Assembly (NCBI RefSeq): GCF_051014445.1
Contig: NW_027488370.1
Coordinates: forward strand, 6,510,001-6,574,000
Origin: Colletes latitarsis
Lineage: Eukaryota > Arthropoda > Insecta > Hymenoptera > Colletidae
Reading direction: 5' to 3'
Length of the DNA: 64,000 bases
Made by a program: the position numbers and the translations under genes. The stretch's first letter is position 1, and every line of letters begins with the position of its first letter. Shown in pieces: positions 1-12,700 of this stretch. Below the pieces are notes generated by a model. The model saw only the letters and a program-made list of their open reading frames with translations, had not been told where the DNA came from and made no database searches.

Positions 1-812
1 TAGGTCTAGGTTAGGTCTGGGATTTGCTCTCATCAGGCTCATTCTTTCGCATATTTCTCATACTTGATGGCTAGATCCTGGGCTTTTTCTGGATTGCATC
101 ACGTAGTAATGAAGTACAACACTGAAGCAGTCAATTAAACCTGGTTTCGATCAATATTTTAGAGAATAATTCATGTTAAGTCTAGGTTAGGTCTGGGATT
201 TGCTCTCATCAGGCTCATTCTTTCGCATATTTCTCATACTTGATGGCTAGATCCTGGGCTTTTTCTGAATTGCATCACGTAGTAATGAAGTACAACACTG
301 AAACAGTCAATTAAACCTGGTTTCCATCAATATTCTAGAGGACAACGCATGTTAGGTCTAGGTTAGGCCTGGGATTTGCCCTCATCAGAGTCATACTGTC
401 GCAGTTTTAACATACTTGTTGAACGGATCCTGGGTTTTTTCTGGTTTGGTTCACGTAGTAATGTGGTACCACACTGAAACATTCAATTAAACCTTTTCTT
501 GGTAAATATTTTAGAGGATAACGCATGTTAGGTTTGGGTTAGGTCTGAGGTTTGGCCCTCATCAGGCTTATACTTTCGCATATTTCTCATACTTCATGGC
601 TAGATCCTGGGCTGTTTCTGGATTGTATCAGGTAGTAAAGTGGTACCACACTGAAACATTCAATGAAACCTGCTCTGGATAAATATTTTAGAGGATAACG
701 CATCTTAGGTCTGGGTTAGGTCTAAGATTTGCCCTCATCAGGCTCACAGTTTAGCGTTTTTCACATACTTCTTGAACAGATCCTGGGCTTTCTCTGGTTT
801 GGATCACGAAGT

Positions 813-828
813 AGTGTGGTACCACACT
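813..828. repeat. 16-bp perfect palindrome inside satellite monomer (example)
   Basis: AGTGTGGTACCACACT is its own reverse complement, centred on GGTACC. A 10-bp to 16-bp version recurs in a large share of monomers. Other monomers carry GTGGGACCAC or GAAGTACAAC at the same place, so the dyad is either kept or lost by subtype. It could be a protein-binding site or cruciform seed; no function is shown. Confidence 0.8.
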
Positions 829-3800
829 GAAACAGTCCATTAAACCTGGTTTCGCTCAATATTTTAGAGGATAACGCATGTTAGGTATAGGTTAGGTCTG
901 GGATTTGCTCTCATCAGGCTCATTCTTTCGCATATTTCTCATACATGTTGAACACATACTGGGTTTTTTCTGGTTTGGATCACGTAGTAATGTGGGACCA
1001 CACTGAAACAATCAATTAAACCTGATCTTGATAAATATTTTAGAGGATAACGCATGTTAGCTCTGGGTTAGGTCTAGGATTTGCTCTCATCAGGCTCTTA
1101 CTTTCGCATATTTCTCATACTTCATGGCTAGATCCTGGGCTATTTCTGGATTGGATCACGTAGTAAAGTGGTACCACACTGAAACATTCAATGAAACCTG
1201 GTCTGGATAAATATTTTAGAGGATAACGCTTCTTAGGTCTGGGTCAGGTCTAAGATTTGCCCTCGTCAGGCTCACATTTTAGCGTTTTTCACATACTTCT
1301 AAAACAGATCCTGGGCTTTCTCTGGTTTGGATCACGAAGTTGTGTGGTACCACACTGAAACAGTCCATTAAACCTGGTTTCGCTCAATATTTTAGAGGAT
1401 AACGCATGTTAGGTCTAGGTTAGGTCTGGGATTTGCTCTCATCCGGCTCATTCTTTCGCATATTTCTCATACTTGATGGCTAGATCCTGGGCTTTTTCTG
1501 GATTGCATCACGTAGTAATGAAGTACAACACTGAAACAGTCAATTAAACCTGGTTTCGATCAATATTTTAGAGAATAATTCATGTTAAGTCTAGGTTAGG
1601 TCTGGGATTTGCTCTCATCAGGCTCATTCTTTCGCATATTTCTCATACTTGATGGCTAGATCCTGGGCTTTTTCTGAATTGCATCACGTAGTAATGAAGT
1701 ACAACACTGAAACAGTCAATGAAACCTGGTTTCCATCAATATTCTAGAGGACAACGCATGTTAGGTCTAGGTTAGGCCTGGGATTTGCCCTCATCAGAGT
1801 CATACTGTCGCAGTTTTAACATACTTGTTGAACGGATCCTGGGTTTTTTCTGGTTTGGTTCACGTAGTAATGTGGTACCACACTGAAACATTCAATTAAA
1901 CCTTTTCTTGGTAAATATTTTAGAGGATAACGCTTCTTAGGTCTGGGTCAGGTCTAAGATTTGCCCTCGTCAGGCTCACATTTTAGCGTTTTTCACATAC
2001 TTCTAAAACAGATCCTGGGCTTTCTCTGGTTTGGATCACGAAGTTGTGTGGTACCACACTGAAACAGTCCATTAAACCTGGTTTCGCTCAATATTTTAGA
2101 GGATAACGCATGTTAGGTCTAGGTTAGGTCTGGGATTTGCTCTCATCAGGCTCATTCTTTCGCATATTTCTCATACTTGATGGCTAGATCCTGGGCTTTT
2201 TCTGGATTGCATCACGTAGTAATGAAGTACAACACTGAAGCAGTCAATTAAACCTGGTTTCGATCAATATTTTAGAGAATAATTCATGTTAAGTCTAGGT
2301 TAGGTCTGGGATTTGCTCTCATCAGGCTCATTCTTTCGCATATTTCTCATACTTGATGGCTAGATCCTGGGCTTTTTCTGAATTGCATCACGTAGTAATG
2401 AAGTACAACACTGAAACAGTCAATTAAACCTGGTTTCCATCAATATTCTAGAGGACAACGCATGTTAGGTCTAGGTAAGGCCTCAGATTTTCACTGATCA
2501 GACTCATACTTTCGCATTCTTCACATACTTGTTGAACGGATCCTGGGTTTTTTCTGGTTTGGATCACGTAGTATTGTGGTACCACACAGAAACATTCAAT
2601 TAAACCTGGTCTTGATAAATATTTTAGAGGATAACGCATGTTAGGTTTGGGTTAGGTCTAGGATTTGCCCTCATCAGGCTCATACTTTCGCATTCTTCAC
2701 ATACTTGTTGAACGGATCCTGGGTTTTTTCTGGTTTAGATCACGTAGTAATGTGGTACCACACTGAAACAGTCAAATAAACTTGGTTTTGATCAATATTT
2801 TAGAGAATAATTCACGTTAGGTCTAGGTTAGGTCTGGGATTTGCTCCCATCAGGCTCATTCTTTCGCATATTTCTCATACTTGATGGCTAGATCCTGGGC
2901 TATTTCTGGATTGGATCACGTAGTAATGTGGTACCACACTGAAACAGTCAAATAAACCTGGTTTCGATTAATATTTTAGAGAATAATTCATGTTAGGTCT
3001 AGGTTAGGTCAGGGATTTGCTCCGATCAGGCTCATTCTTTCGCATATTTCTCATACTTGATGGCTAGATCCTGGGCTTTTTCTGGATTGCATCACGTAGT
3101 AATGGAGTACAACACTGAAACAGTCAATTATACCTGGTTTCCATCGATATTCTAGAGGACAACGCATGTTAGGTCTAGGTTAGGCCTGGGATTTGCCCTC
3201 ATCAGGGTCTTACTGTCGCAGTTTTAACATACTTGTTGAACGGATCCTGGGTTTTTTCTGGTTTTGGTTCACGTAGTAATGTGTTACCACACTGAAACAG
3301 TCAAGTAAACCTGGTTTCGATCAATATTTTAGAGGATAACGCATGTTAGGTCTAGGTTAGGCCTGGGATTTTCACTCATTAGACTCATACTTTCGCATTC
3401 TTCACATACTTGTTGAACGGATCCTGGGTTTTTTCTGGTTTGGATCACGTAGTAATGTGGGACCACACTGAAGCATTCAATGAAACCTGGTCTGGATAAA
3501 TATTTTAGAGGATAACGCATCTTAGGTCTGGGTTAGGTCTAAGATTTGCCCTCATCAGGCTCACAGTTTAGCGTTTTTCACATACTTGTTGAACAGATCC
3601 TGGGTTTTTTCTGGTTTGGATCACGAAGTAGTGTGGTACCACACTGAAACAGTCCATTAAACCTGGTTTCGCTCAATATTTTAGAGGATAACGCATGTTA
3701 GGTCTAGGTTAGGTCTGGGATTTGCTCTCATCAGGCTCATTCTTTCGCATATTTCTCATACTTGATGGCTAGATCCTGGGCTTTTTCTGGATTGCATCAC

Positions 3801-6800
3801 GTAGTAATGTAGTACCACACTGAAACTGTCAATGAAACCTGGTTTCCATCAATATTTTAGAGGACAACGCAAGTTAGGTCTAGGTAAGGCCTGAGATTTT
3901 CACTGATCAGACTCATACTTTCGCATTCTTCACATACTTGTTGAACGGATCCTGGGTTTTTTTCTGGTTTTGATCACGTAGTCATGAGGTACCACAATGA
4001 AACATTCAATTAAACCTGGTCTTGATAAAAATTTTACAGAATAACGCATGTTAGGTCTGGGTTAGGTCTAGGATTTGCCCTCATCATGCTCTTACTTTCG
4101 CATATTTCTCATACTTCATGGCTAGATCCTGGGCTATTTCTGGATTTGATCACGTAGTAATGTGGTACCACACTGAAACAGTCTATTAAACCTGGTTTTG
4201 ATCAATATTTTAGAGAATAATTCATGTTAGGTCTAGGTTAGGTCAGGGATTTGCTCTCATCAGGCTCATTCTTTCGCATATTTCTCATACTTGATGGCTA
4301 GATCCTGGGCTTTTTCTGGATTGCATCACGTAGTAATGAAGTACAACACTGAAACAGTCAACTAAACCTGGTTTCGATCAATATTTTAGAGAATAATTCA
4401 TGTTAGGTCTAGGTTAGGTCTGGGATTTGCTCTCATCAGGCTCATTCTTTCGCATATTTCTCATACTTGATGGCTAGATCCTGGGTTTTTTCTGGTTTGG
4501 ATCACGTAGTAATGTGGTACCACACTGAAACAGTCGATTAAACCTGGTTTCGATCAATATTATAGAGGATAACGCAAGTTAAGTCTGGGAATGGTCTGGG
4601 ATTTGACCTCATCAGGGTCATACTGTCGCAGTTTTAGCATACTTGTTGAACGGATCCTGGGTTTTTTCTGGTTTAGATCACGTAGTAATGTGGTACCACA
4701 CTGAAACAGTCGATTAAACCAGGTTTCGATCAATATTTTTGAGGATAACGCATGTTAGGTCTAGGTTATGCCTGGGATTTGACCTCATCAGACTCATACT
4801 TTCGCACACTTCACATACTCCTTGAACAGATCCTGGGTTTTTTCTGGTTTGGATCACATAGTAATGTGGTACCACACTGAAACAGTCGATTAAACCAGGT
4901 TTCGATCTATATTTTAGAGGATAACGCATGTTAGGTCTAGGTTAGGCCTGGGATTTTCACCCATCAGACTCATACTTTCGCATTCTTCACATACTTGTTG
5001 AACGGATCCTGGGTTTTGTCTGGTTTGGATCACGTAGTAATGTGGGACCACACTGAAACAGTCAAGTAAACCTGTTCTCGATCAATATTTTAGAGAATAA
5101 TTCATGTTAGGTCTAGGTTAGGTCTGGGGTTTGCTCTCATCAGGCTCATTCTTTCGCGTATTTCTCATACTTGATGGCTAGATCCTGGGCTTTTTCTGGA
5201 TTGCATCACGTAGTAATGAAGTACAACACTGAAGCAGTCAACTAAACCTGGTTTCGATCAATATCTTAGAGGACAACGCAAGTTAGGTCTGGGATAGGTC
5301 TGGGATTTGCCCTCATCAGGCTCATACTTTCGCATATTTCTCATACTTCATGGCTAGATCCTGGGCTATTTCTGGATTGGATCACGTAGTAATGTGGTAC
5401 CACACTGAAACAGTCAATTAAACCTGGTCTTGATCAATATTTTAGAGAATAATTCATGTTAGGTCTAGGTTAGGTCTGGGATTTGCTCTCATCAGGCTCA
5501 TTCTTTCGCATATTTCTCATACTTGATGGCTAGATCCTGGGCTTTTTCTGGATTGCATCACGTAGTGAAGTGGTACCACACTGAAACAGTCAATGAAACC
5601 TGGTTTCCATCACTATTTTAGAGGACAACGCATGTTAGGTCTAGGTTAGGCCTGGGATTTGCCCTCATCAGGGTCATACTGTCGCAGTTTTAGCATACTT
5701 GTTGAACGGATCCTGGGTTTTTTCTGGTTTGGTTCACGTAGTAATGTGGTACCACACTGAAACATTCAATTAAACCTGGTCTTGATAAATATTTTAGAGG
5801 ATAACGCATGTTAGGTTTGGGTTGGGTCTAGGATTTGCCCTCATCAGGCTCATACTTTCGCATATTTCTCATACTTCATGGCTAGATCCTGGGCTATTTC
5901 TGGATTGGATCACGTAGTAATGTGGTACTACACTGAAACAGTCAATTAAACCTGGTTTTGATCAATATTTTAGAGAATAATTCATGTTAGGTCTAGGTTA
6001 GGTCTGGGATTTGCTCCCATCAGGCTCATTCTTTCGCATATTTCTCATACTTGATGGCTAGATCCTGGGCTGCTTTTGGATTGTATCAGGTAGTAAAGTG
6101 GTACCACACTGAAACATTCAATGAAACCTGGTCTGGATAAATATTTTAGAGGATAACGCATCTTAGGTCTGGGTTAGGTCTAAGATTTGCCCCCATCAGG
6201 CTCACAGTTTAGCGTTTTTCACATACTTCTTGAACAGATCCTGGGCTTTCTCTGGTTTGGATCACGAAGTAGTGTGGTACCACACTGAAACAGTCCAATA
6301 AACCTGGTCTGGATAAATATTTTAGAGGATAACGCATCTTAGGTCTGGGTTAGGTCTAAGATTTGCCCTCATCAGGCTCACAGTTTAGCGTTTTTCACAT
6401 ACTTGTTGAACAGATCCTGGGTTTTTTCTGGTTTGGATCACGAAGTAGTGTGGTACCACACTGAAACAGTCCATTAAACCTGGTTTCGCTCAATATTTTA
6501 GAGGATAACGCATGTTAGGTCTAGGATAGGTCTGGGATTTGCTCTCATCAGGCTCATTCTTTCGGATATTTCTCATACTTGATGGCTAGATCCTGGGCTT
6601 TTTCTGGATTGCATCACGTAGTAATATAGTACCACAATGAAGCAGTCAATGAAACCTGGTTTCCATCAATATTTTAGAGGACAACGCATGTTAGGTCTAG
6701 GTTAGGCCTGGGATTTTCACCCATCAGACTCATACTTTCGCATTCTTCACATACTTGTTGAACGGATCCTGGGTTTTGTCTGGTTTGGATCACGTAGTAA

Positions 6801-9186
6801 TGTGGGACCACACTGAACCAGTCAAGTAAACCTGTTCTCGATCAATATTTTAGAGAATAATTCATGTTAGGTCTAGGTTAGGTCTGGGGTTTGCTCTCAT
6901 CAGGCTCATTCTTTCGCGTATTTCTCATACTTGATGGCTAGATCCTGGGCTTTTTCTGGATTGCATCACGTAGTGATGAAGTACAACACTGAAACAGTCA
7001 ACTAAACCTGGTTTCGATCAATATCTTAGAGGACAACGCAAGTTAGGTCTGGGATAGGTCTGGGATTTGCCCTCATCAGGCTCATACTTTCGCATATTTC
7101 TCATACTTCATGGCTAGATCCTGGGCTATTTCTGGATTTGATCACGTAGTAATGTGGTACCACACTGAAACAGTCAATTAAACCTGGTTTTGATCAATAT
7201 TTTAGAGAATAATTCATGTTAGGTCTAGGTTAGGTCAGGGATTTGCTCCCATCAGGCTCATTCTTTCGCATATTTCTCATACTTGATGGCTAGATCCTGG
7301 GCTTTTTCTGGTTTGGATCACGTAGTAATGTGGGACCACACTGAAACAATCAATTAAACCTGATCTTGATAAATATTTTAGAGGATAACGCATGTTAGGT
7401 CTGGGTTAGGTCTAGGATTTGCCCTCATCAGGCTCTACTTTCGCATATATCTCATACTTCATGGCTAGATCCCGGGCTGTTTCTGGATTGGATCTCGTAG
7501 TAATGTGGTACCACGCTGAAACAGTCAATTAAACCTGGTTTCGATCAATATTTTAGAGGAAAACGCAAGTTAGGTCTGGGATAGGTCTAGGATTTGCCCT
7601 CATCAGGCTCTTACTTTCGCATATTTCTCATACTTCATGGCTAGATCCTGGGCTATTTCTGGATTGGATCACGTAGTAAGGTGGTACCACACTGAAACAT
7701 TCAATAAAACCTGGTCTGGATAAATATTTTAGAGGATAACGCATCTTAGGTCTGGGTTAGGTCTAAGATTTGCCCTAATCAGGCTCACAGTTTAGCGTTT
7801 TTCACATACTTGTTGAACAGATCCTGGGTTTTTTCTGGTTTGGATCACGAAGTAGTGTGGTACCACACTGAAACAGTCCATTATACCTGGTTTCGCTCAA
7901 TATTTTAGAGGATAACGCATGTTAGGTCTAGGTTAGGTCTGGGATTTGATCTCATCAGGCTCATTCTTTCGGATATTTCTCATACTTGATGGCTAGATCC
8001 TGGGCTTTTTCTGGATTGCATCACGTAGTAATGTAGTACCACACTGAAACTGTCAATGAAACCTGGTTTCCATCAATATTTTAGAGGACAACGCAAGTTA
8101 GGTCTAGGTAAGGCCTGAGATTTTCACTGATCAGACACATACTTTCGCATTCTTCACATACTTGTTGAACGGATCCTGGGTTTTTTTCTGGTTTTGATCA
8201 CGTAGTCATGAGGTACCACAATGAAACATTCAATTTAACCTGGTCTTGATAAAAATTTTACAGAATAACGCATGTTAGGTCTGGGTTAGGTCTAGGATTT
8301 GCCCTCATCAGGCTCTTACTTTCGCATATTTCTCATACTTCATGGCTAGATCCTGGGCTATTTCTTGATTGGATCACGTAGTAATGTGGTACCACACTGA
8401 AACAGTCTATTAAACCTGGTTTTGATCAATATTTTAGAGAATAATTCATGTTAGGTCTAGGTTAGGTCAGGGATTTGCTCTCATCAGGCTCATTCTTTCG
8501 CATATTTCTCATACTTGATGGCTAGATCCTGGGCTTTTTCTGGATTGCATCACGTAGTAATGAAGTACAACACTGAAACAGTCAATTAAACCTGGTTTCG
8601 ATCAATATTTTAGAGAATAATTCATGTTAGGTCTAGGTTAGGTCTGGGATTTGCTCTCATCAGGCTCATTCTTTCGCATATTTCTCATACTTGATGGCTA
8701 GATCCTGGGCTTTTTCTGGATTGCATCACGTAGCAATGAAGTACAACACTGAAACAGTCAATTAAACCTGGTTTCCATCAATATTTTAGAGGACAACGCA
8801 TGTTAGGTCTAGGTTAGGCCTGGGATTTGCCCTCATCAGGCTCATACTGTCGCAGTTTTAACATACTTGTTGAACGGATACTGGATTTTTTCTGGTTTGG
8901 TTCACGTAGTAATGTGGTACCACACTGAAACATTCAATTAAACCTGGTCTTGATAAATATTTTAGAGGATAACGCATGTTAGGTTTGGGTTAGGTCTAGG
9001 ATTTGCCCTCATCAGGCTCATACTTTCGCATATTTCTCATACTTCATGGCTAGATCCTGGGCTGTTTCTGGATTGTATCACGTAGTAATGTGGTACCACG
9101 CTGAAACAGTCGATTAAACCTGGTTTCGATCAATATTTTAGAGGATAACGCAAGTTAAGTCTGGGATAGGTCTGGGATTTGACCTC

Positions 9187-9196
9187 ATCAGACTCA

Positions 9197-9200
<4 letters not shown>
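9187..9200. repeat. Target-site duplication of copy 1, left
   Basis: The 14 bases ATCAGACTCATACT here are repeated exactly at 15189-15202 on the other side of the element. This marks copy 1 as a target-primed insertion. The run of T that follows makes the boundary ambiguous by a few bases. Confidence 0.95.

Positions 9201-9227
<27 letters not shown>
9201..9227 (-). other. Poly(A) tail of copy 1
   Basis: A run of 27 T on the plus strand is the A tail of the element. No AATAAA or ATTAAA lies in the roughly 100 nt of 3' UTR next to it. Confidence 0.93.
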
Positions 9228-9743
9228 GTCGTGGGGAAAATCTTCGAAAGACTCCCTCCCACCTCCTTGGGGAGAGGTGGGAGGGGTGTGTGGGATTCCC
9301 CGCGCCCGTACAACGACAGGCGCGGGACCTACCCACTAAAAACCCCACGGTGACCCTTCGGCACGCTTTGGGAGGATACCGGGAATCGCTCGAAGCATTC
9401 TTCCGGTATCCTCCCCGTGCCCGCGCTTTCGCGCCCATCCCCCGGGGGGACAATCGGTCCCCCCTGTAGACACACTGCCTCATAGCGGCGGGACGGGGCC
9501 ACTCCATCCCGCCGCTATCCGTCCCGGGGCCGCGTTTAGTGGCGGCTGCGAGCCCCAACTCGCAACCGCCCGCGACCCCGTTTCCACCCCTCGGCGGCCG
9601 GGCGTTCATGGCCGCACCAGACCGCCGAGGGTGCCTCCCCTTGCGTCGGACCGGTAGGGGGAGGCACTCCTACCCCCAACCGGTCCGACCCGGCGCCGCC
9701 TGGCGGGAGGAGGGTCCCCTCAGGACCCCCCTCCCAGCCTAGG
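9228..9743 (-). other. 3' UTR of copy 1, rich in inverted repeats
   Basis: 516 bp between the ORF2 stop and the A tail, the same length in all three copies. Perfect or near-perfect inverted repeats can be read at 9254-9265/9274-9285 (12 bp), 9299-9306/9319-9326 (8), 9371-9382/9403-9414 (12), 9444-9451/9457-9464 (8), 9482-9493/9507-9518 (12), 9541-9552/9559-9570 (11 of 12), 9590-9597/9622-9629 (8) and 9645-9655/9679-9689 (11). A further 10-bp pairing, 9631-9640/9658-9667, interlocks with the last one. In R2 and SART1 the 3' UTR RNA structure is what the ORF2 protein recognises; a similar role here is inferred. Confidence 0.85.
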
Positions 9744-12700
9744 TCATCCGCCACGCCGAGGCGGCCGGCCGCGACGCCTCGCGACCGGGCGACGACCTCG
9801 GGCCACCGCACGACCGCGAGCTTCAGCGCGCCGCTCAAGCTCGCGCTCCCTCCCCGCGGCCTCCTTCTGCAACATTACGTTCTCGCAGAAGGAGGCCACG
9901 GCCCTCCACTTCTCCTCGCTGCCGAGCATGGCGCGCACCACGCCCGGTAGCGAGACATCCCGCCCGACGACGCCGACCAGGACACGGCGCTGCCCCTCCC
10001 ACGCGGGGCATACCTCCAGGGTATGATCCGCCGTGTCCTGCTCAGCGTCGCAGTGGCAGCAACGCGCCGTCGGCTCCTTCCCTATCCGGCACAGGTATCT
10101 TCCGAAGCTGCCATGCCCGGAAAATACCTGTGCCAGCCGGTAGGTGAGGCTGCCATGGCCTCTGTCCAGCCACTCCTTCAGGAGTGGCCGAACAGCCCCG
10201 ACAGTCCGGTGCCCCGCGGTTGGCAGAGCCAGCCGCTCCTGCCACGCGAGCAACACGGACTGCCGGGCCTGGCGCTTCAAATCGCCCCAAGCAGGTTCCT
10301 GCCCGCCCGGGACCGCCCCCACCCCCGCGCGACGGTCGACGCGGCGCCGGTACATCACCGCGTGCGACCGCGCGAGCAGGTCCATGGGCGGCATCCCCGC
10401 TAGAACCGTCGCCGCCTCATGTGACACGGTCCGATACCCGCGGACGACCCTGAGCGCCATGCGCCTCTGCACCCGACGCAGCATAGTCATGCTGCGCCGG
10501 GAGGCAGCCAGGTCGTCCGCCCAGACGGGGGCCCCGTATAGGGCCACCGACTGGACCATTGCCACATAGAGGCGACGAACTCGGCCCGCCGGGCCCCCCA
10601 GGTTGGGCAGGATCCGGCCCAGAGCCGCAACCATCCTTTCCAACCGGGGGACCAGGCAGCGGAAATGCTTCTCGAAACGCCAGTGGCTATCGAGGATCAG
10701 CCCCAGATACCTGATCTGGGGCTTCACCTCGATGTCAGCCCCACCCACCCGAATCAGAGGGGGTGGCGGATCCTGCCGAGGTGAATGAAACGCAATCACC
10801 TCGGTCTTATGGACCGCCACCGTCATCCCCATCCCCCTGATCCGGTCGACGACGCGTTGCGACCCCTCCTCCGCGCGACGCATGGCCCTCCCCCAGTGCG
10901 CCCCGACGGCCAGCACCAGTGTGTCATCCGCATAACACACCGTGCTGACGCCGTCGGGGAGGCCGGCCCGCAACACCGAGTCGTACGCGATGTTCCACAG
11001 GAGTGGCCCGAGGACCGACCCCTGCGGAACACCGCAGTACACCTCCCTCCGCATATCACCATCCCGGCCCGGATACTCGATCCACCTGCCGCGGAGATAA
11101 TCCCCGACGACCGCCCTGAGACAAGGGGGGACTCGATGATATTCGAGCCCCCTCCTTATCTCTTCCCAGGGGAGGGTGTTAAAGGCATTGGCAATATCCA
11201 AGGATATTGCCAATGCCACCCCTCCCCGGGAGACGGCCGCCTCCGAGAGGGCCCTCACACGACCTATCGCGTCGATAGTCGATCGGCCCCCCCGGAAACC
11301 GAACTGGCAGTCGGCCAGACCGGGATCACCCCGCGACAGGTGCTCGACGAGGCGGGCAGCAATCACCCGCTCGAAGAGCTTGCCCACCTCGTCGAGGAGA
11401 CAAATGGGCCGGTATGCGGAGGGAGACTCCGCAGGCCGACCCTCCTTCCGGAGGAGGACCATCCTCGCCACCTTCCAACTGGGGGGGAATCGCCCGTCCC
11501 TCAGGCAGCGGTCGAACAACCGCCTGAGGTCGGCCCCAAGGACGCCCTGGGTCAAGACCCAAACCCGGCCGGGCACACCATCCGGACCCGGGGCCGTGTT
11601 ACGAACCCCGAGCCGTCTGATGGCCGCTGCCAGCTCCTCCTGCGTGACCCCCAGCTCGGCCGTCCACTCCACTGGGACAGCCGCCGCCGCCGGAGGACGC
11701 GGTCCCCTCTCCCCAATTGGGAAGAGTGTATTGACCACGTCCTCCAGCAGCCGGGGGTCAAGACCCTCGGTGACGGGGGGCGCCCACGGGCGGAGCTTAT
11801 TCAGCACCACCTTATATGGGCGCCCCCATGGATCGTCATCAAGGGTCTGGAGGAGCTCCTTCCATGCCCGGGTCTTGGCCCGTTTGATGGCGACCTGCAG
11901 AGCAACCCGCGCCACGCGGTATGCTCCATACAGGTCATCAGCTGCCCTCGCTCGCGCCACGCCGTCGCCTGTACGTTGACGACGGCGCGCGCGGGTGTAC
12001 TGGCGTCGGGCGCGGACAGTCGCGACTCGCAACTCCGCGATCGCGTCCGACCACCAGTACACCGCCCGGCGAGGAGAAGCCCGCCCGACCCGAGGCATCG
12101 CCGCGTCGCAAATACCCGCGACCAATGCTCCGAGCCGGGCGACCTCCTCCTCTATGCTCGGCAACTCGGCCGCTCCCTGCGGCCAAGTTGCAGCGAGGGC
12201 AGCTGCCATCAGGGCGTCCTTGTCCAGGCGCCGAAGCGCCCAGCGGCGTGGTGGGGTGCCACGCAGGCGGCCGTGTCGGGATGCACTCGTGGCGGCAGAG
12301 ACCTCCATCCGGATGTACCGGTGATCGGAGAGTGTCTCTGCCCCCGCGACCACGTGCCAACCCGACACCATGCGCACGGCGTTGGGGGTCGCGAATCCAA
12401 CATCCACGATGGACCCCCCATATCGCCGCACGCATGTGTGCTCCGACCCCCGGTTCAATACCCGGAGGTCGAGCCCCGCCGCCCAATCGCCCAGGATCCC
12501 GCCGCGAACGGAGGTCCTGGGGGATCCCCAAGCCACCGACTTGGCATTAAAATCCCCCAGGACCAGCACCGGCCGGGCCGCGTAGCGCTGCACGCATGCC
12601 GCGACCTCGGCCAAGTACAGCTCGAACGCAGCGTGACCGCTACGGGGCGAAATGTAGCACCCCACCGCAGCGACTCCCCCCCAGTCCACGGCGACGAATC

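Larger units (their letters stand above)
1..9200. repeat. 176-bp satellite array, block 1
   Basis: Head-to-tail satellite, about 52 monomers. The period is read directly from the TTAGGTCT-type start at 1, 177, 353 and 529, each 176 bp apart. Monomers differ by substitutions and rare 1-bp indels. Two main types alternate irregularly: one with GGCTAGATCCTGGGC followed by TGGATTGCATCACG, the other with TTGAACGGATCCTGGGT followed by TGGTTTGGATCACG. A longer-range repeat is visible: the unusual TTTTCTTGGTAAATATT variant near 495 recurs near 1904, 1409 bp (about 8 monomers) later. A second shared variant (ACTGAAGCAG) at 121 recurs at 2234. No gene was seen in this stretch; the short minus-strand ORFs are chance readings of the repeat. 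Confidence 0.97.

Noticed and set aside
2448..2639. Recurrent minus-strand ORFs of about 63 codons (also near 3329, 53633, 56627, 59092, 60501 and 62439) with similar protein sequence
   Set aside because: They lie wholly in the satellite, span just over one 176-bp monomer, and 176 is not a multiple of 3, so the frame changes each monomer. Similar sequence reflects the repeat, not coding selection.
1..9186. CRISPR array, because of regular repeats
   Set aside because: The whole 176-bp unit repeats with no unique spacers, and the window is eukaryotic in character.
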